Shown: positions 42,688-52,068 of the stretch, one piece after another
How positions within the stretch are numbered: the first letter of the stretch is position 1
Layout of the letters: every line of letters begins with the position of its first letter
Assembly (NCBI GenBank): GCA_963791635.1
Contig: CAWBTC010000017.1
Location: forward strand, 868,001 to 932,000
From: VFMC01 sp963791635
GTDB taxonomy: Bacteria > Actinomycetota > Acidimicrobiia > Acidimicrobiales > Ilumatobacteraceae
Direction: 5' to 3'
Length of the DNA stretch: 64,000 nucleotides
Notes under the pieces: generated by a model
The model's database searches: none
Told to the model about the DNA's origin: nothing
What the model saw: only the letters and a program-made list of their open reading frames with translations
Position numbers and translations under genes: made by a program

Positions 42688-42708
42688 GGCTGAGCGGGCT
42701 GCTCAGCC
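42688..42708. terminator. Bidirectional terminator hairpin between ABC operon and acyl-CoA dehydrogenase
   Basis: Perfect 8-bp stem GGCTGAGC (42688-42695)/GCTCAGCC (42701-42708) with a five-base loop, in the 32-base gap between convergent stops at 42677 and 42710. Best terminator candidate in the window, although neither flank has a U-tract. Confidence 0.55.
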
Positions 42709-42709
42709 G

Positions 42710-43951
42710 TCAGACCGGCAGATCACCGGTCGCTGTGCGCGTCGTGCCGTGATCGGTGAACGCCTTGATCGTGTTCTCGGCGATGCGCATCTGGTGGATC
42801 TCGTCGGCACCGTCGGCAAAGCGGGCCCAGCGAGCGTGCTGGAACATGTTCGCCAACGGGGTGTCGGTGGAGTAACCGAGGGCGCCGTGCACCTGAATCG
42901 CGCGGTCGATGATCCGGTTGAGGCTGTTGGCGACGAAGTGCTTGGCCATGCTCACCTCGGTGCGGAAGTCCTCGCCGCGGTCGATCTTGTATGCCGCGTG
43001 CAGCACCATCAGCTTGCACTGGTAGAGCTCCATCGCCGAGTCGGCGATCAGCCACTGCACGCCTTGCTTCTCGGCCAGGATGCTGCCGTGGCTGTAACGC
43101 TCGAGCGAGCGGCCGACCATGAGGTCGAGTGCCGTCTCGGCCTGGGCGATCCATCGCATGCAGTGGGCCAGGCGAGCAGGTCCGAGGCGGTACTGACCGA
43201 GCCGATGGCCGTTGCCGCGCCCGCCGAGGATCTGCGAGTCGTGCACGCGCAGGTCGGCGATGACGATCTCGCTGTGGCCACCGGGGCCGTGCATCGTCTC
43301 CACTTCGCGAACGTTGTTCCAGCCCTCCATCGGGAGGTCGATGATGAATGCGGTGTTGCCACCGCGCGAGCCCTCGGGCACGTCGAGCTCGGTCTTCGCG
43401 ATGAGGATCGCGAACTTGGCGCGGTTGGCGCCCGAGATGAACCACTTGTGGCCGTTGATCACCCACTCGTCGCCGTCGGCGATCGCGTGGGTCTTGATCA
43501 GGGTGGGATCGGAGCCGGCCACCTCGGGCTCGGTCATCGCGAAGCACGACGAGGTGACGCCGTCGCAGAGCGGCCTCAGGTACTTCTGCTTCTGCTCATC
43601 GGTGGCCCAGTGCAAGAGCGTGTGCATGTTGCCCTCGTCGGGCGCCTGGCAGTTGAGCACCCATGGCCCGACGCGGGTCTTTGCCGCCTCGGCCTGCACC
43701 ATCGCGAGCGCCACGTGGCCGAGGCCCATGCCACCCCAGTCCTTCGGCATGTGCGGGAGCCACAGGCCGGCCTTCACCGCCTGCTTGCGCAGGCCGATCA
43801 GCGTCGTGATGTAGTCACGGCGATGACTGTCGTCCATCTCCTCGCGGTGACCGAACGGCTCCACCGCCGGTTTGATGGTTCCGTCCACGAAGTCGCGGAC
43901 TCGGTTGCGGATCTCCTCGTGCTCCGGCGCGAGCGTGAAGTCGATGGCCAT
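42710..43951 (-). CDS. Acyl-CoA dehydrogenase
   Basis: 413-residue flavoprotein that oxidises acyl-CoA at the alpha-beta bond. FTLAPEHEEIRNRVRDFVDGTIKP starts the helical domain, CFAMTEPEVAGSDPTLIKT and WVINGHKWFISGANRAKFAI are the standard FAD-binding and middle-domain signatures, and the C-terminal domain includes HGALGYSTDTPLANMFQHARWARFADGADEIHQM. The catalytic glutamate is not at an obvious position, but the ADGADEIH segment is where several subfamilies carry it. ATG 43951 is clear. It converges with the ABC operon. Confidence 0.93.
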   Translation of the reverse strand: MAIDFTLAPEHEEIRNRVRDFVDGTIKPAVEPFGHREEMDDSHRRDYITTLIGLRKQAVKAGLWLPHMPKDWGGMGLGHVALAMVQAEAAKTRVGPWVLNCQAPDEGNMHTLLHWATDEQKQKYLRPLCDGVTSSCFAMTEPEVAGSDPTLIKTHAIADGDEWVINGHKWFISGANRAKFAILIAKTELDVPEGSRGGNTAFIIDLPMEGWNNVREVETMHGPGGHSEIVIADLRVHDSQILGGRGNGHRLGQYRLGPARLAHCMRWIAQAETALDLMVGRSLERYSHGSILAEKQGVQWLIADSAMELYQCKLMVLHAAYKIDRGEDFRTEVSMAKHFVANSLNRIIDRAIQVHGALGYSTDTPLANMFQHARWARFADGADEIHQMRIAENTIKAFTDHGTTRTATGDLPV

Positions 43952-44022
43952 CGGTGTTCTCCCAAGGGTCGTGAAGTGAGTAGGTGATCGTCGAGCATCA
44001 GGTGATGTCGAGCGAACGCATG

Positions 44023-44285
44023 AAATCACTACAGCATCTCCGCCGACGGCACCGAACCGGGCCCCTCGGCCCACAAGCTCCGCGACCCCGACGGTGGCCG
44101 CGCCTACCTGCGAATCCACGCCCAGGTCCTCAACCGTCCTGAGATGCCGGTGTTCGACGAGTCGAAGGCACGACCAGTTGTTCGTCAGCCACCTCACCGA
44201 CCTCGTGGCGGCGTTGCTGGCCACGGAGATCTCCGCGGAGACGGCGGCCCTGCTGTCGGCGCGATCGGTGCCGACCGCACTCTGA
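44023..44285 (+). pseudogene. Possible TetR-regulator C-terminal remnant
   Basis: The 385-base gap upstream of the DUF7064-like gene holds an apparently coding stretch. RDPDGGRAYLRIHAQVLNRPEMPVFDE (one frame, about 44080-44160) continues in a second frame as DQLFVSHLTDLVAALLATEISAETAALLSARSVP, ending at 44285. Such sequence resembles the C-terminal ligand-binding half of TetR-type regulators. No helix-turn-helix or start codon is present upstream, so it looks like a truncated remnant with one frame change near 44168. The rest of the gap (43952-44022) shows nothing. Confidence 0.35.
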
Positions 44286-44335
44286 CCGCGGCTGCGGCTC
44301 GCTCGCACGGCGAGGTGCCGAGTACACCTGAGCGC

Positions 44336-45425
44336 ATGAGTACTGCTGCCGCGAACGCGAACCCTGACGACGAGCTGTTCCACGCCGTGGGTGACCACCA
44401 GTCGTGGAGCGAGAGCTACTACTTCAACTTCGTCGACCCGTCCAGCGGGGTCGGAGCGTTCACTCGGATGGGCTTCCGTCCGAACGACGGCTGGGCAGAC
44501 GCACTCCACGCGGTGTACCTGCCGGGTGGTCGGGTGGCGTTCACGTACGGCCGTCGCACCGATCTCACACCCGAGGTGGTGGCTGGCCTCGGTCCCGTCG
44601 ATCCAGCCGTCGGCAACCTCACCCTTCGCCGTGGCGAGGCATTCAAGCGCTGGGACATCGTCTACTCGGGCGACGCCCAGGACTTGGACGATCCCAGTGT
44701 GATGCTCGCCGCCACCAAGGATCGGCCCGAGGGTTGGCACCGGCCGGCGCACCTGGAGATGGACGTCGCGTTCGAAGCGCTCAGCGAGCCTCACTACGCA
44801 GTGGGTGGATCCCAGGGACATTTCGAACAGACGGGCCGCGTGCGCGGCACCATCCGCCTCGGCGACGAGCACTGGGACGTTGACGCCTACGGGGTGCGCG
44901 ACAAGTCATGGGGGCCGCGCACGTGGCAGGGGCCCAGCGGCAGCGCGGCCAAGGAGGCGGGTCCGGCCGTGGCGGAGAGCGGGTGCTTCCTCAACTGGTT
45001 CTCGATGAACTTCGGCGCTGATCTCGCGCTCGGCGGCGCCGTCGGCAAGACCGCTGACGGCTCCTTCCGCGGCAAGGGCTGGATCCAGCGCAACGGCGAG
45101 ACGCTCGATCTCGACGACGTGACGATGACCACCGTGTACGACCCGACCAACCCGCTGCTGCACGAGACCGTGCAGCTGCGCGGCATCGACAGCGAAGGTG
45201 CGTCGATCGTGGTCGACGGGACCGTGCTGACGATCTGTCCGACGAAGATCCCGCGTCGTGATGGCGTGACGTTCGTGAACGAAGGGCTCGCCCGCTTCGA
45301 GACCGATGGCCCGGGGCGATGGCGGCCGGATCACGGGTTTCGGCATCGCCGAGCACTGGCACGCCGTCCGCGCGTGTCGACGCGTTGACGCGATGACGCG
45401 GCGAGCCCATCGCGATGAGAGATGA
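44336..45425 (+). pseudogene. DUF7064/DUF7065-like protein, one frameshift near the C-terminus
   Basis: About 363 residues. ATG 44336 starts MSTAAANANPDDELFHAVGDHQ. Characteristic segments are WSESYYFNFVDP, FRPNDGWADALHAVYLPGG, ERYDIVYSG-like KRWDIVYSGDAQD, GTIRLGDEHWDVDAYGVRDKSWGPRTW (the family hallmark) and FLNWFSMNFGADLALGG. The uninterrupted frame ends after RRPRVSTR, but at about 45315 (a GGGG run) the other frame continues DGGRITGFGIAEHWHAVRA, the expected C-terminus, to TGA 45423-45425. Length is one base over a multiple of three. Relatives are linked to lipid or carotenoid modification. The function here is unknown. Confidence 0.72.
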
Positions 45426-45452
45426 GCTCGCCACCGACGCTCATCTCTCATC
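45414..45452. repeat. Family A palindrome, copy at 45.4 kb
   Basis: Perfect 14-bp arms GATGAGAGATGAGC (45414-45427) and GCTCATCTCTCATC (45439-45452) around an 11-base loop. Located between convergent genes (DUF7064-like and hrpA). It shares TCGCCACCGACGCTCATCTC with the copy at 53.5 kb. It is the longest perfect arm of the family. Confidence 0.8.
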
Positions 45453-45476
45453 TCTCTTCTCTGACCGCAATGCGGT

Positions 45477-48400
45477 TCAGCCGCCGAGGCGGTTGAGCTC
45501 TTTGAGGATCCGCTGGGGGCTCACCGGTTTCGGTGTGCCGAGCACTTGTGCGAACACGGAGATGCGCAACTCCTCGAGCTGCCAACCGAGGTCGATCACC
45601 TCGGCGGTGATGTCCGCTCGGTCGAGCTTGCGGAGCAGCTTGCCGTAACGCTGTTCGAGCGCGTGGATCTCGTAGAGGTTGCGACGGTCCTTCGCTGGAT
45701 CGTCGGGCAGCTTCTCCAACCGCCGGCTGATGCCGCGCACGTAGCGCAGCACGTCAGGAAGGCGATGCGCCCCGGTGGCGATCACGAAGCCCGGCCGCAC
45801 GAGCCGGTCCAGTTGGGCGAGCGCGTCCTCTGCCGAGGGTCGCACCGGATCGGCCTTCAGCTTCGCGAGTTGTTGCTCGACCTCGTGTGCCGCGGCGAGG
45901 ATCGCGGCGACGATGGTGAGTGCGGTCGCGGTTCGCGGGGGCACCTCGTCGACGGCTCGCTTGCGAAGCGCGATGAACTCCTGTTCGGTCCACACCGGTC
46001 CGCCCTCCTCGGCGAGCAACCGATCGATGGTCGCGACCGTGCAGTCGCGGACGAGGTCGGCGAGGGGGAATTGAGCCCGGGCGATCGTGAGCCGCATGGC
46101 GTTGGTGAGCGTCGCCTCGGCAGCACGTTTCGACACGGGCACCGTGAGCAGCAACAGCCGTCGCACACCGAGGCGCATCACACGCTGCTGGAGAGCTGAG
46201 TTGGTCAGCACCCGGATCGACACCGAGTCGCCGTCGTCGACGAGCGCGGGGTACCCGCGAACGAGGTGATCGTCGGCGATCCCCTCGATCTCGCGGGGCA
46301 GGTCGCCGAGGTCCCAGTGCGTGATGCCGGTGCGCTCCTCGATCGGCATCACTCGGGCAACGGCTGATCGCACCCGCGGATTGAGTCTGGCTCGCAGCTC
46401 GTCGAGGTCCTTGCCGACGCCGAGGCGCCGGCCCTGCTGGTCTTCGACGGAGAACGACACGCGCAGGTGGCCGGGCACCTTGTCGAGTTCGAAGATCTCG
46501 GGCGGCACGATCACACCCGACGCATCGGTGAGCGCACGACCGAGCACGGCGAGGAACGGCTCGTCGGTGGGCGTCATCGGGAGCCGTCGCCAGGCGGCCG
46601 CGGTGATCTCGGCGATCGGGTGGAGCTCTTTGCGGTAGATCTTCGGAAGCGACTTCACCAGCGTGGTCACGAGCTCCTCGCGCATCCCGGGCACCTGCCA
46701 GTCGAAGCCGTCCGGCCGCACCCGGTTGAGCACGGCGAGCGGCACGTGCACGAGCACGCCATCGTCGGCCGCACCCGGGTCGAACCGATAGGTGACGTCC
46801 AGGCTGAGGTCATCCTGGGTCCAGGTGCCGGGGAAGTCGCGCGGATCGAGCACCGCCTCCGACTCGCCCCTGAGGGCAGACAGCTTCTCGGCCGTGAGCG
46901 TCAGCAGATCGGGGTCGGCCTGACGGACGGTCTTCCACCACCTGTCGAACTCGCGGCCCGAGGTGACCATCGCCGGCAACAACCGGTCGTAGAAGGCGAA
47001 CACCGTGGCGTCATCGGCGAGATCGACGCGACGGACTCGCTCGCCGAGGTCGCGCAGGCTCTCCACGAACGCCCGGTTCGCCGACAAGAACGCGTGCGGC
47101 GCCTGCCAGTCGCCCTCTACCAGCGCGTGGCGGACGAACAGTTCGCGGGCCATCGCAGGGTCGAGCCGGTCGAGGTTGATCGCCCGTCCGCTCACCACGG
47201 GGAGACCGAACAACGTGGCGCGTTCGGTGATCACGGCCGAGCCGCGTCGGGCCTCCCAGCGCGGGTCGTCGTACGAGCGCTTGACGAGCTGACCGCCCAG
47301 GCGCTCGGCCCACTCGGGTTGAATCGGTGCAACGGTGCGCGCCCACAGGCGGTTGGTCTCCACCACTTCGGCGGCCATCACCCATCGGGGGAGCGCCTTG
47401 GCCACCGACGACTGGCCGGCGATCGCGAACTTCGAGCCGTGCGCGCCCCGATACTCGCGCGCGTCACGGCGGTCCGGGCGGGAGCCCGGTGCGGGCTCGT
47501 TGCCGGGTCGGCCGTCCCGGCCCGGTGGTGTCCCGCATGCCGATCTGCGAGAGCAGGCCCGACAACAGCGCTTGGTGGACCCGGTCGGGATGGCCTGCCT
47601 CGCTGCCGTGGCGGATGCCGAGCTGGCCGGCGACCTGGCGAAGCTGGCTGTACAGGTCCTGCCACTCGCGGACGCGGAGGTAGTTCAGGTACTCGGTGCG
47701 ACACAGCTTGCGGAACTGGCTCGAACCGAGTGCCTGTTGGCGCTCGCGCAGGTGGTCCCACAGGCGCACGAAGGCGAGGAAGTCGGAGCCGTCGACCGTG
47801 AACCGGCGGTGCATCTCGTCGGCTGCCTGGCGATGCTCGGTAGGTCGTTCTCGGGGATCCTGGATCGACAGCGCAGCGGCGATCACGAGCACCTCCCGCA
47901 CGCACCCGTGCCGATCGGCCTCGATCACCATCCGGCCGAGGCGGGGGTCGACGGGCAATCGCGCCAGCTGCTTGCCGAGCGGGGTCAACCGGCGACCGTG
48001 ATCGTCATCGGAGGGGCTCTCGCCGATCGCTCCGAGCTCTTCGAGGAGCGCGAAGCCGTCGCGGATCGCTCGGGGGTCGGGCGCGTCGAGGAAGGGGAAC
48101 GCCGCCACGTCGCCGAGTCCGAGCGCGGTCATCTGGAGGATCACCGACGCGAGGTTGGTGCGCAGGATCTCTGGTTCGGTGAACTCGGGTCGGCCGAGGA
48201 AGTCGTCCTCGGTGTAGAGGCGGATGCACACGCCGGCTGCCACTCGACCGCAGCGGCCGGCGCGCTGGTTTGCCGACGCCTGTGAGACCGGCTCGATCGG
48301 CAGCCGTTGCACCTTGAGGCGATGGCTGTAGCGCGAGATTCGCGCCGCGCCGGCGTCGACCACGTACCGCACCCCAGGGACGGTCAGCGAGGTCTCGGCG

Positions 48401-49380
48401 ACGTTCGTCGCGAGCACGACGCGCCGGCCCGGGTGAGGCTGGAAGATGCGGTGCTGCTCCACCGCCGACAGGCGCGCGTACAACGGGAGCACGTCGGTGT
48501 GGCGCAGGTCGAGCCGGCGGATCGCGTCCGCGGTGTCGTGGATCTCGCGCTCGCCGCTCAGGAACACGAGCACGTCGCCGGGCCCTTCGCGGCCGAGCTC
48601 CTCCACGGCGTCGATCACGGCCTGCACCTGGTCGCGATCGTCGTCGGGGTCCTCGCCGATCGGTCGGTACCGCAGGTCCACCGGGAAGGTGCGACCCTCC
48701 ACGGAGATCACCGGTGCCGGCCCGTTCTTGTCGCCGAAGTGAGCGGCGAATCGCTCGGTGTCGATCGTCGCCGACGTGATGATCAGCTTGAGATCGGGGC
48801 GCTTCGGGAGCAACTGGCAGAGGTAGCCGAGGAGGAAGTCGATGTTGAGGCTGCGTTCGTGAGCCTCGTCGACGATGATCGTGTCGTAGCGGCGCAGCAT
48901 CCGGTCGCGCTGGATCTCGGCCAGAAGGATCCCGTCGGTCATCACCTTCACGAGCGTCTGATCGGCGACGCGATCGGTGAAACGAACCGAATAGCCGACT
49001 GCGGTGCCGAGCTCGACACCGAGTTCGTCGGCCACGCGTTCTGCGATGGTGCGCGCCGCCACGCGACGGGGCTGGGTGTGGCCGATCATGCCGGCAACGC
49101 CCCGACCGAGTTGCAGGCACAGCTTCGGCAACTGGGTGCTCTTGCCCGACCCGGTCTCGCCTGCCACGACCACGACCTGATGCTGCTCGAGCGCTGCGGC
49201 GAGGTCGCCCCAGCGTTCGCCGATCGGGAGACCCTCGGCCGGTGCGACCACGCCAGCGGAGCGCAACGTCTCGAGCAGGGCCGAGCGACGCGCGACGCGG
49301 GCATCATCGTGCGACCGGCGGCCGTGTTGGTTCTCGTCTCGGTCCCGACTCGGGTCCGCGTCGCGTGGCGTGTCCGTCAT
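45477..49380 (-). pseudogene. hrpA: ATP-dependent RNA helicase HrpA, one frameshift at the helicase/DUF3418 junction
   Basis: DEAH-box RNA helicase of the HrpA family, about 1300 residues as in E. coli. ATG 49380 starts the protein. Motifs are VVVAGETGSGKSTQLPK (Walker A), IIVDEAHERSLNIDFLLG, TSATIDTERFAAHF and NQRAGRCGRVAAG (motif VI). The first frame ends near 47464 after SQIGMRDTTGPGR. The second frame continues REYRGAHGSKFAIAGQSSVAK, then WVMAAEVVETNRLWAR and the DUF3418 C-terminal region to 45477. The span of 3904 bases is one over a multiple of three. The frame changes between 47463 and 47520, a GC-rich stretch. Both parts are otherwise intact, so the gene may be complete with a sequence error. 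Confidence 0.85.
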
Positions 49381-49622
49381 CGCCGTCGTCTTCGAACGTG
49401 TGCGACGGAGGGGGCGACCGCGAGGCGCTCGCGCGCCGCAGCGATGTCGGCGGAGATGAGAGGGAGCCCGACCTGCATGACCGGGCCGACGGTAGTCGCG
49501 AGACTCACCGATGCATCGTGTGATTCGACCGGCACCCCGAGCCGGATCGGGCGGTCCGCACGGAAAAGCCGAAGAGCCGCACACCGAAGAGCCGGGGGAG
49601 ACTCGTTCGGTGTACGGCTCAC
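49377..49622 (-). CDS. Possible small protein upstream of hrpA
   Basis: An 81-codon minus-strand frame whose stop overlaps the hrpA start (ATGA). Its C-terminal half, LATTVGPVMQVGLPLISADIAAARERLAVAPSV, reads like a folded protein rather than a shadow. The start is unclear: GTG 49622 or a later GTG/ATG. It has no recognisable motif, signal peptide or membrane helix. It could be a real coupled small gene or a remnant of a longer one. The rest of the gap to 49636 shows only a short direct repeat (CGAAGAGCCG). Confidence 0.35.
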   Translation of the reverse strand: MSRTPNESPPALRCAALRLFRADRPIRLGVPVESHDASVSLATTVGPVMQVGLPLISADIAAARERLAVAPSVAHVRRRRR

Positions 49623-49635
49623 GTGCCGACGGCGC

Positions 49636-50610
49636 TCAGCCTGGGGGGACGAGCACCTCGCCCAGCACGTGGATGACGCCATTGGTGGCCTGGACGTTGC
49701 CGACGGCGACAGCGATCCCGTTGATCGAGGTGTTGCCGGCATCGTCCTTGGTGACCTCCAGCTCGAGGCCGGCCACCGTTTCGAGCGTGTCCCCGTCCTG
49801 CATGTCGGACAGCGAGATCTTGCCCGCGACGACGTGGTAGGTGAGCACGGTGGCGAGCAGCTCGGGATCGGCGGTCACGGCATTGAGGGTGGCGGTGGGC
49901 AGGGCCTCGAAGGCTGCATCGAGCGGAGCGAACACCGTGAACGGACCGTCGCCTTTCAAGGTGTCGACGAGACCGGCCTGGGTGACGAGGGAGGCGAGTG
50001 TCGCAAAGCCCGGAAGGGTGGTGGCGACGTCGATGATGTCGCCGATCGGCGGCACCAACACATCACCCATCACGTGGATGACGCCGTTGGTGGCACCGAC
50101 GTCGCCGGCGGCGACGGCGTTGCCATCGACGTACACCTGGTCACCGACGTGGCTGATCGTGAGCGGGATGCCAGCGGCGGTCTGGAGCTCACCGTCCTTC
50201 AGATCGGCGAGGGCGATCTCGCCCGGCACCACGTGATACGTGAGCACGGTCGCCAGCAGGTCGTTGTCCTCGACCGCGTGGAGGATGTCGGGTGGGATCT
50301 TGGAAAACGCGTCGTCGGTGGGTGCGAACACGGTGAACGGGCCGCCACGCAGCGTCTCCACGAGGCCCGCATTGACCACATACGCGGCGAGCTGGGTGAA
50401 GACAGTCGCCTGCAAGGCGGTCCCGACGATGTCGTACTCCCTGTCGGGCATCAGGGTGGTTGTGGGCGCCAAGGTGGACCCGGGCGTGGTCGTGGGGGGC
50501 GCGACATCGGCCGGGTCGTCCGAGCACGAAGCGCCGACCAGGGCGAACACAGCTGCCAGCGCGACCACCGTTGCAAGACGTCGCTGATGTGGGACAGGGT
50601 TGTGAGGCAC
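49636..50610 (-). CDS. Secreted protein with two fasciclin (FAS1) domains
   Basis: About 324 residues. GTG 50610 starts VPHNPVPHQRRLATVVALAAVFALVGASC, a signal peptide with cysteine after GAS, a weak lipobox. Two FAS1 domains follow: FAPTDDAFSKIPPDIL with LTYHVVPGEIAL and VIHVMGDVL, then FAPLDAAFEALPTATL with LTYHVVAGKISL and VIHVLGEVLVPPG. FAS1 domains mediate cell adhesion or surface attachment. The N-terminal 30 residues include a Thr/Pro linker. It is read divergently from the SGNH hydrolase. No obvious operon partner. Confidence 0.9.
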   Translation of the reverse strand: MPHNPVPHQRRLATVVALAAVFALVGASCSDDPADVAPPTTTPGSTLAPTTTLMPDREYDIVGTALQATVFTQLAAYVVNAGLVETLRGGPFTVFAPTDDAFSKIPPDILHAVEDNDLLATVLTYHVVPGEIALADLKDGELQTAAGIPLTISHVGDQVYVDGNAVAAGDVGATNGVIHVMGDVLVPPIGDIIDVATTLPGFATLASLVTQAGLVDTLKGDGPFTVFAPLDAAFEALPTATLNAVTADPELLATVLTYHVVAGKISLSDMQDGDTLETVAGLELEVTKDDAGNTSINGIAVAVGNVQATNGVIHVLGEVLVPPG

Positions 50611-50772
50611 GGGTTCGACCGTACCGATGGGGTCGGGAGGCCGGGCAGGGGCGCAGGTCACCGCGGCATGGGACCTAAGTCCCGGTTCGCGGTGCACGCG
50701 CTCGTTGACCGATCGGGTGCCCGTGGCTACGGTTCGGCCTGGTCTGCTGCGGAGCGGCCGTGAGAGGGGATC

Positions 50773-51996
50773 ATGGGCAAGATCAGGTCAGCACTCGTTG
50801 CCGTGTTCGTGACTGCAGGCACGTTGGCGGTGGTGCCGGGAGCCCCGGCCGTGCCGATCGTGCATGCCGATGGGCCGGGCGTGGGCGCACCGTGGGTGGT
50901 CAGCCTCGGCGACTCGTACATCTCCGGCGAGGCCGGCCGGTGGGCCGGCAACAGCAACAACAGCTCGTCGAGCGTCGATGCCGGTGGGGCATCGGCCTAC
51001 AACGACAACGCCACCGGCACCGCCGAGCAGATCACCCGGTGTCACCGCAGCACGGCCGCGGAGATCCACATCGGTGGTGGCATCAGCAGCCTCAACCTTG
51101 CCTGCTCCGGCGCCCGAACGAGCACGTTCACGAGCTCGGACGGGTACTTCAAGCCAGGCATCGACTTCTACGCAAGCGGTGCCAACAAGGGCCAGGCGCT
51201 GATGCTGCAGGAGTTCGCCGCCACCCACAACGTGACCATGATCCAGCTGTCGATCGGGGGCAACAACTTCGGATTCGCCGACATCGTCCAACGCTGTGTG
51301 ACGAACTTCCTGACCTCGCCGTCGTGGTGGCCGAACTACTGCTACGACGACAGCGCAGTCACGTCGAACTTCACCACCACCAACGTCACCAACCAGACGA
51401 ATGCGATCGTCGGGGCGATCACGAACATCCGCACCGCAATGGCAACCGCTGGCTACACGACGACGCAGTACACGATCGTTGCCCAGACCTATCCATCGCC
51501 GATTCCGCGGGGCTCGGGTTTCCGCTACTCGCAGTCGGGCTACACCCGCCAGAGCACCGGTGGGTGCGGCTTCTGGAACCGCGACGCTGACTGGGCCAAC
51601 GACACGGCATTGACCAAGATCAATGGTGCCGTCGTGAGCGCGGCCACCTCGGCCAACGTGGCGAGTGGCAACGTGAAGATCATGGACGTCGCCGCGTCGT
51701 TCAACGGGCGCCGCCTGTGCGAGAGCGGCGTCAACCTGATGGAGAACTCCGGCAGGGCGAACTGGACCGTCGGTGGCGCCTCCGACGCGACCGAGTGGGT
51801 CGCCCAGATCCGCACCGTCAGCACCGTGTTCGGCCCGTACTACGTGCAGGAGTCGATCCACCCGAACTGGTGGGGCGAGAAGGCGCTGCGCAACTGCGTG
51901 CGTCAGGCGTACAACAGCGGGGCGCCTCGCGGTGGCACGTGCACCCGAGGTACCGGTCTCAACGGCAACGGCGAGCCCAACATGACCCTGCTGTAG
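50773..51996 (+). CDS. Secreted SGNH/GDSL-family hydrolase
   Basis: 407 residues. An N-terminal signal peptide (ALVAVFVTAGTLAVVPGAPA) precedes VVSLGDSYISGE (nucleophile Ser48), GGNNFGF (oxyanion Asn), and ESIHPNWWG (catalytic Asp/His-type block) near the C-terminus. Multiple cysteines (RCH, LACSG, QRC, CYD, GCGF, LCESG, NCV, TCTR) suggest disulfides, as expected for an extracellular esterase or lipase. ATG 50773 is preferred. It follows the divergent fasciclin gene and is followed by a family A palindrome. Substrate unknown. Confidence 0.9.
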   Translation: MGKIRSALVAVFVTAGTLAVVPGAPAVPIVHADGPGVGAPWVVSLGDSYISGEAGRWAGNSNNSSSSVDAGGASAYNDNATGTAEQITRCHRSTAAEIHIGGGISSLNLACSGARTSTFTSSDGYFKPGIDFYASGANKGQALMLQEFAATHNVTMIQLSIGGNNFGFADIVQRCVTNFLTSPSWWPNYCYDDSAVTSNFTTTNVTNQTNAIVGAITNIRTAMATAGYTTTQYTIVAQTYPSPIPRGSGFRYSQSGYTRQSTGGCGFWNRDADWANDTALTKINGAVVSAATSANVASGNVKIMDVAASFNGRRLCESGVNLMENSGRANWTVGGASDATEWVAQIRTVSTVFGPYYVQESIHPNWWGEKALRNCVRQAYNSGAPRGGTCTRGTGLNGNGEPNMTLL

Positions 51997-52006
51997 CCCA
52001 CCCCGT

Positions 52007-52054
52007 TCGCGATGAGAGATGGGTGGGCGGGTTCAAGTCGCTATCTCATCGCGA
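52007..52054. repeat. Family A palindrome, copy at 52.0 kb
   Basis: Arms TCGCGATGAGA (52007-52017) and TCTCATCGCGA (52044-52054), perfect 11 bp, with a 26-base loop. It separates the convergent SGNH hydrolase and flavin monooxygenase genes. The loop sequence differs from other copies, so only the arms are conserved here. Confidence 0.7.
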
Positions 52055-52068
52055 GGGGGTGCGGGACG

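Noticed and set aside
48307..50763. An 818-codon plus-strand open frame
   Set aside because: It is antisense to hrpA and the fasciclin gene. Its composition (Arg, Gly, His, Val-rich) is that of a shadow frame in GC-rich DNA.
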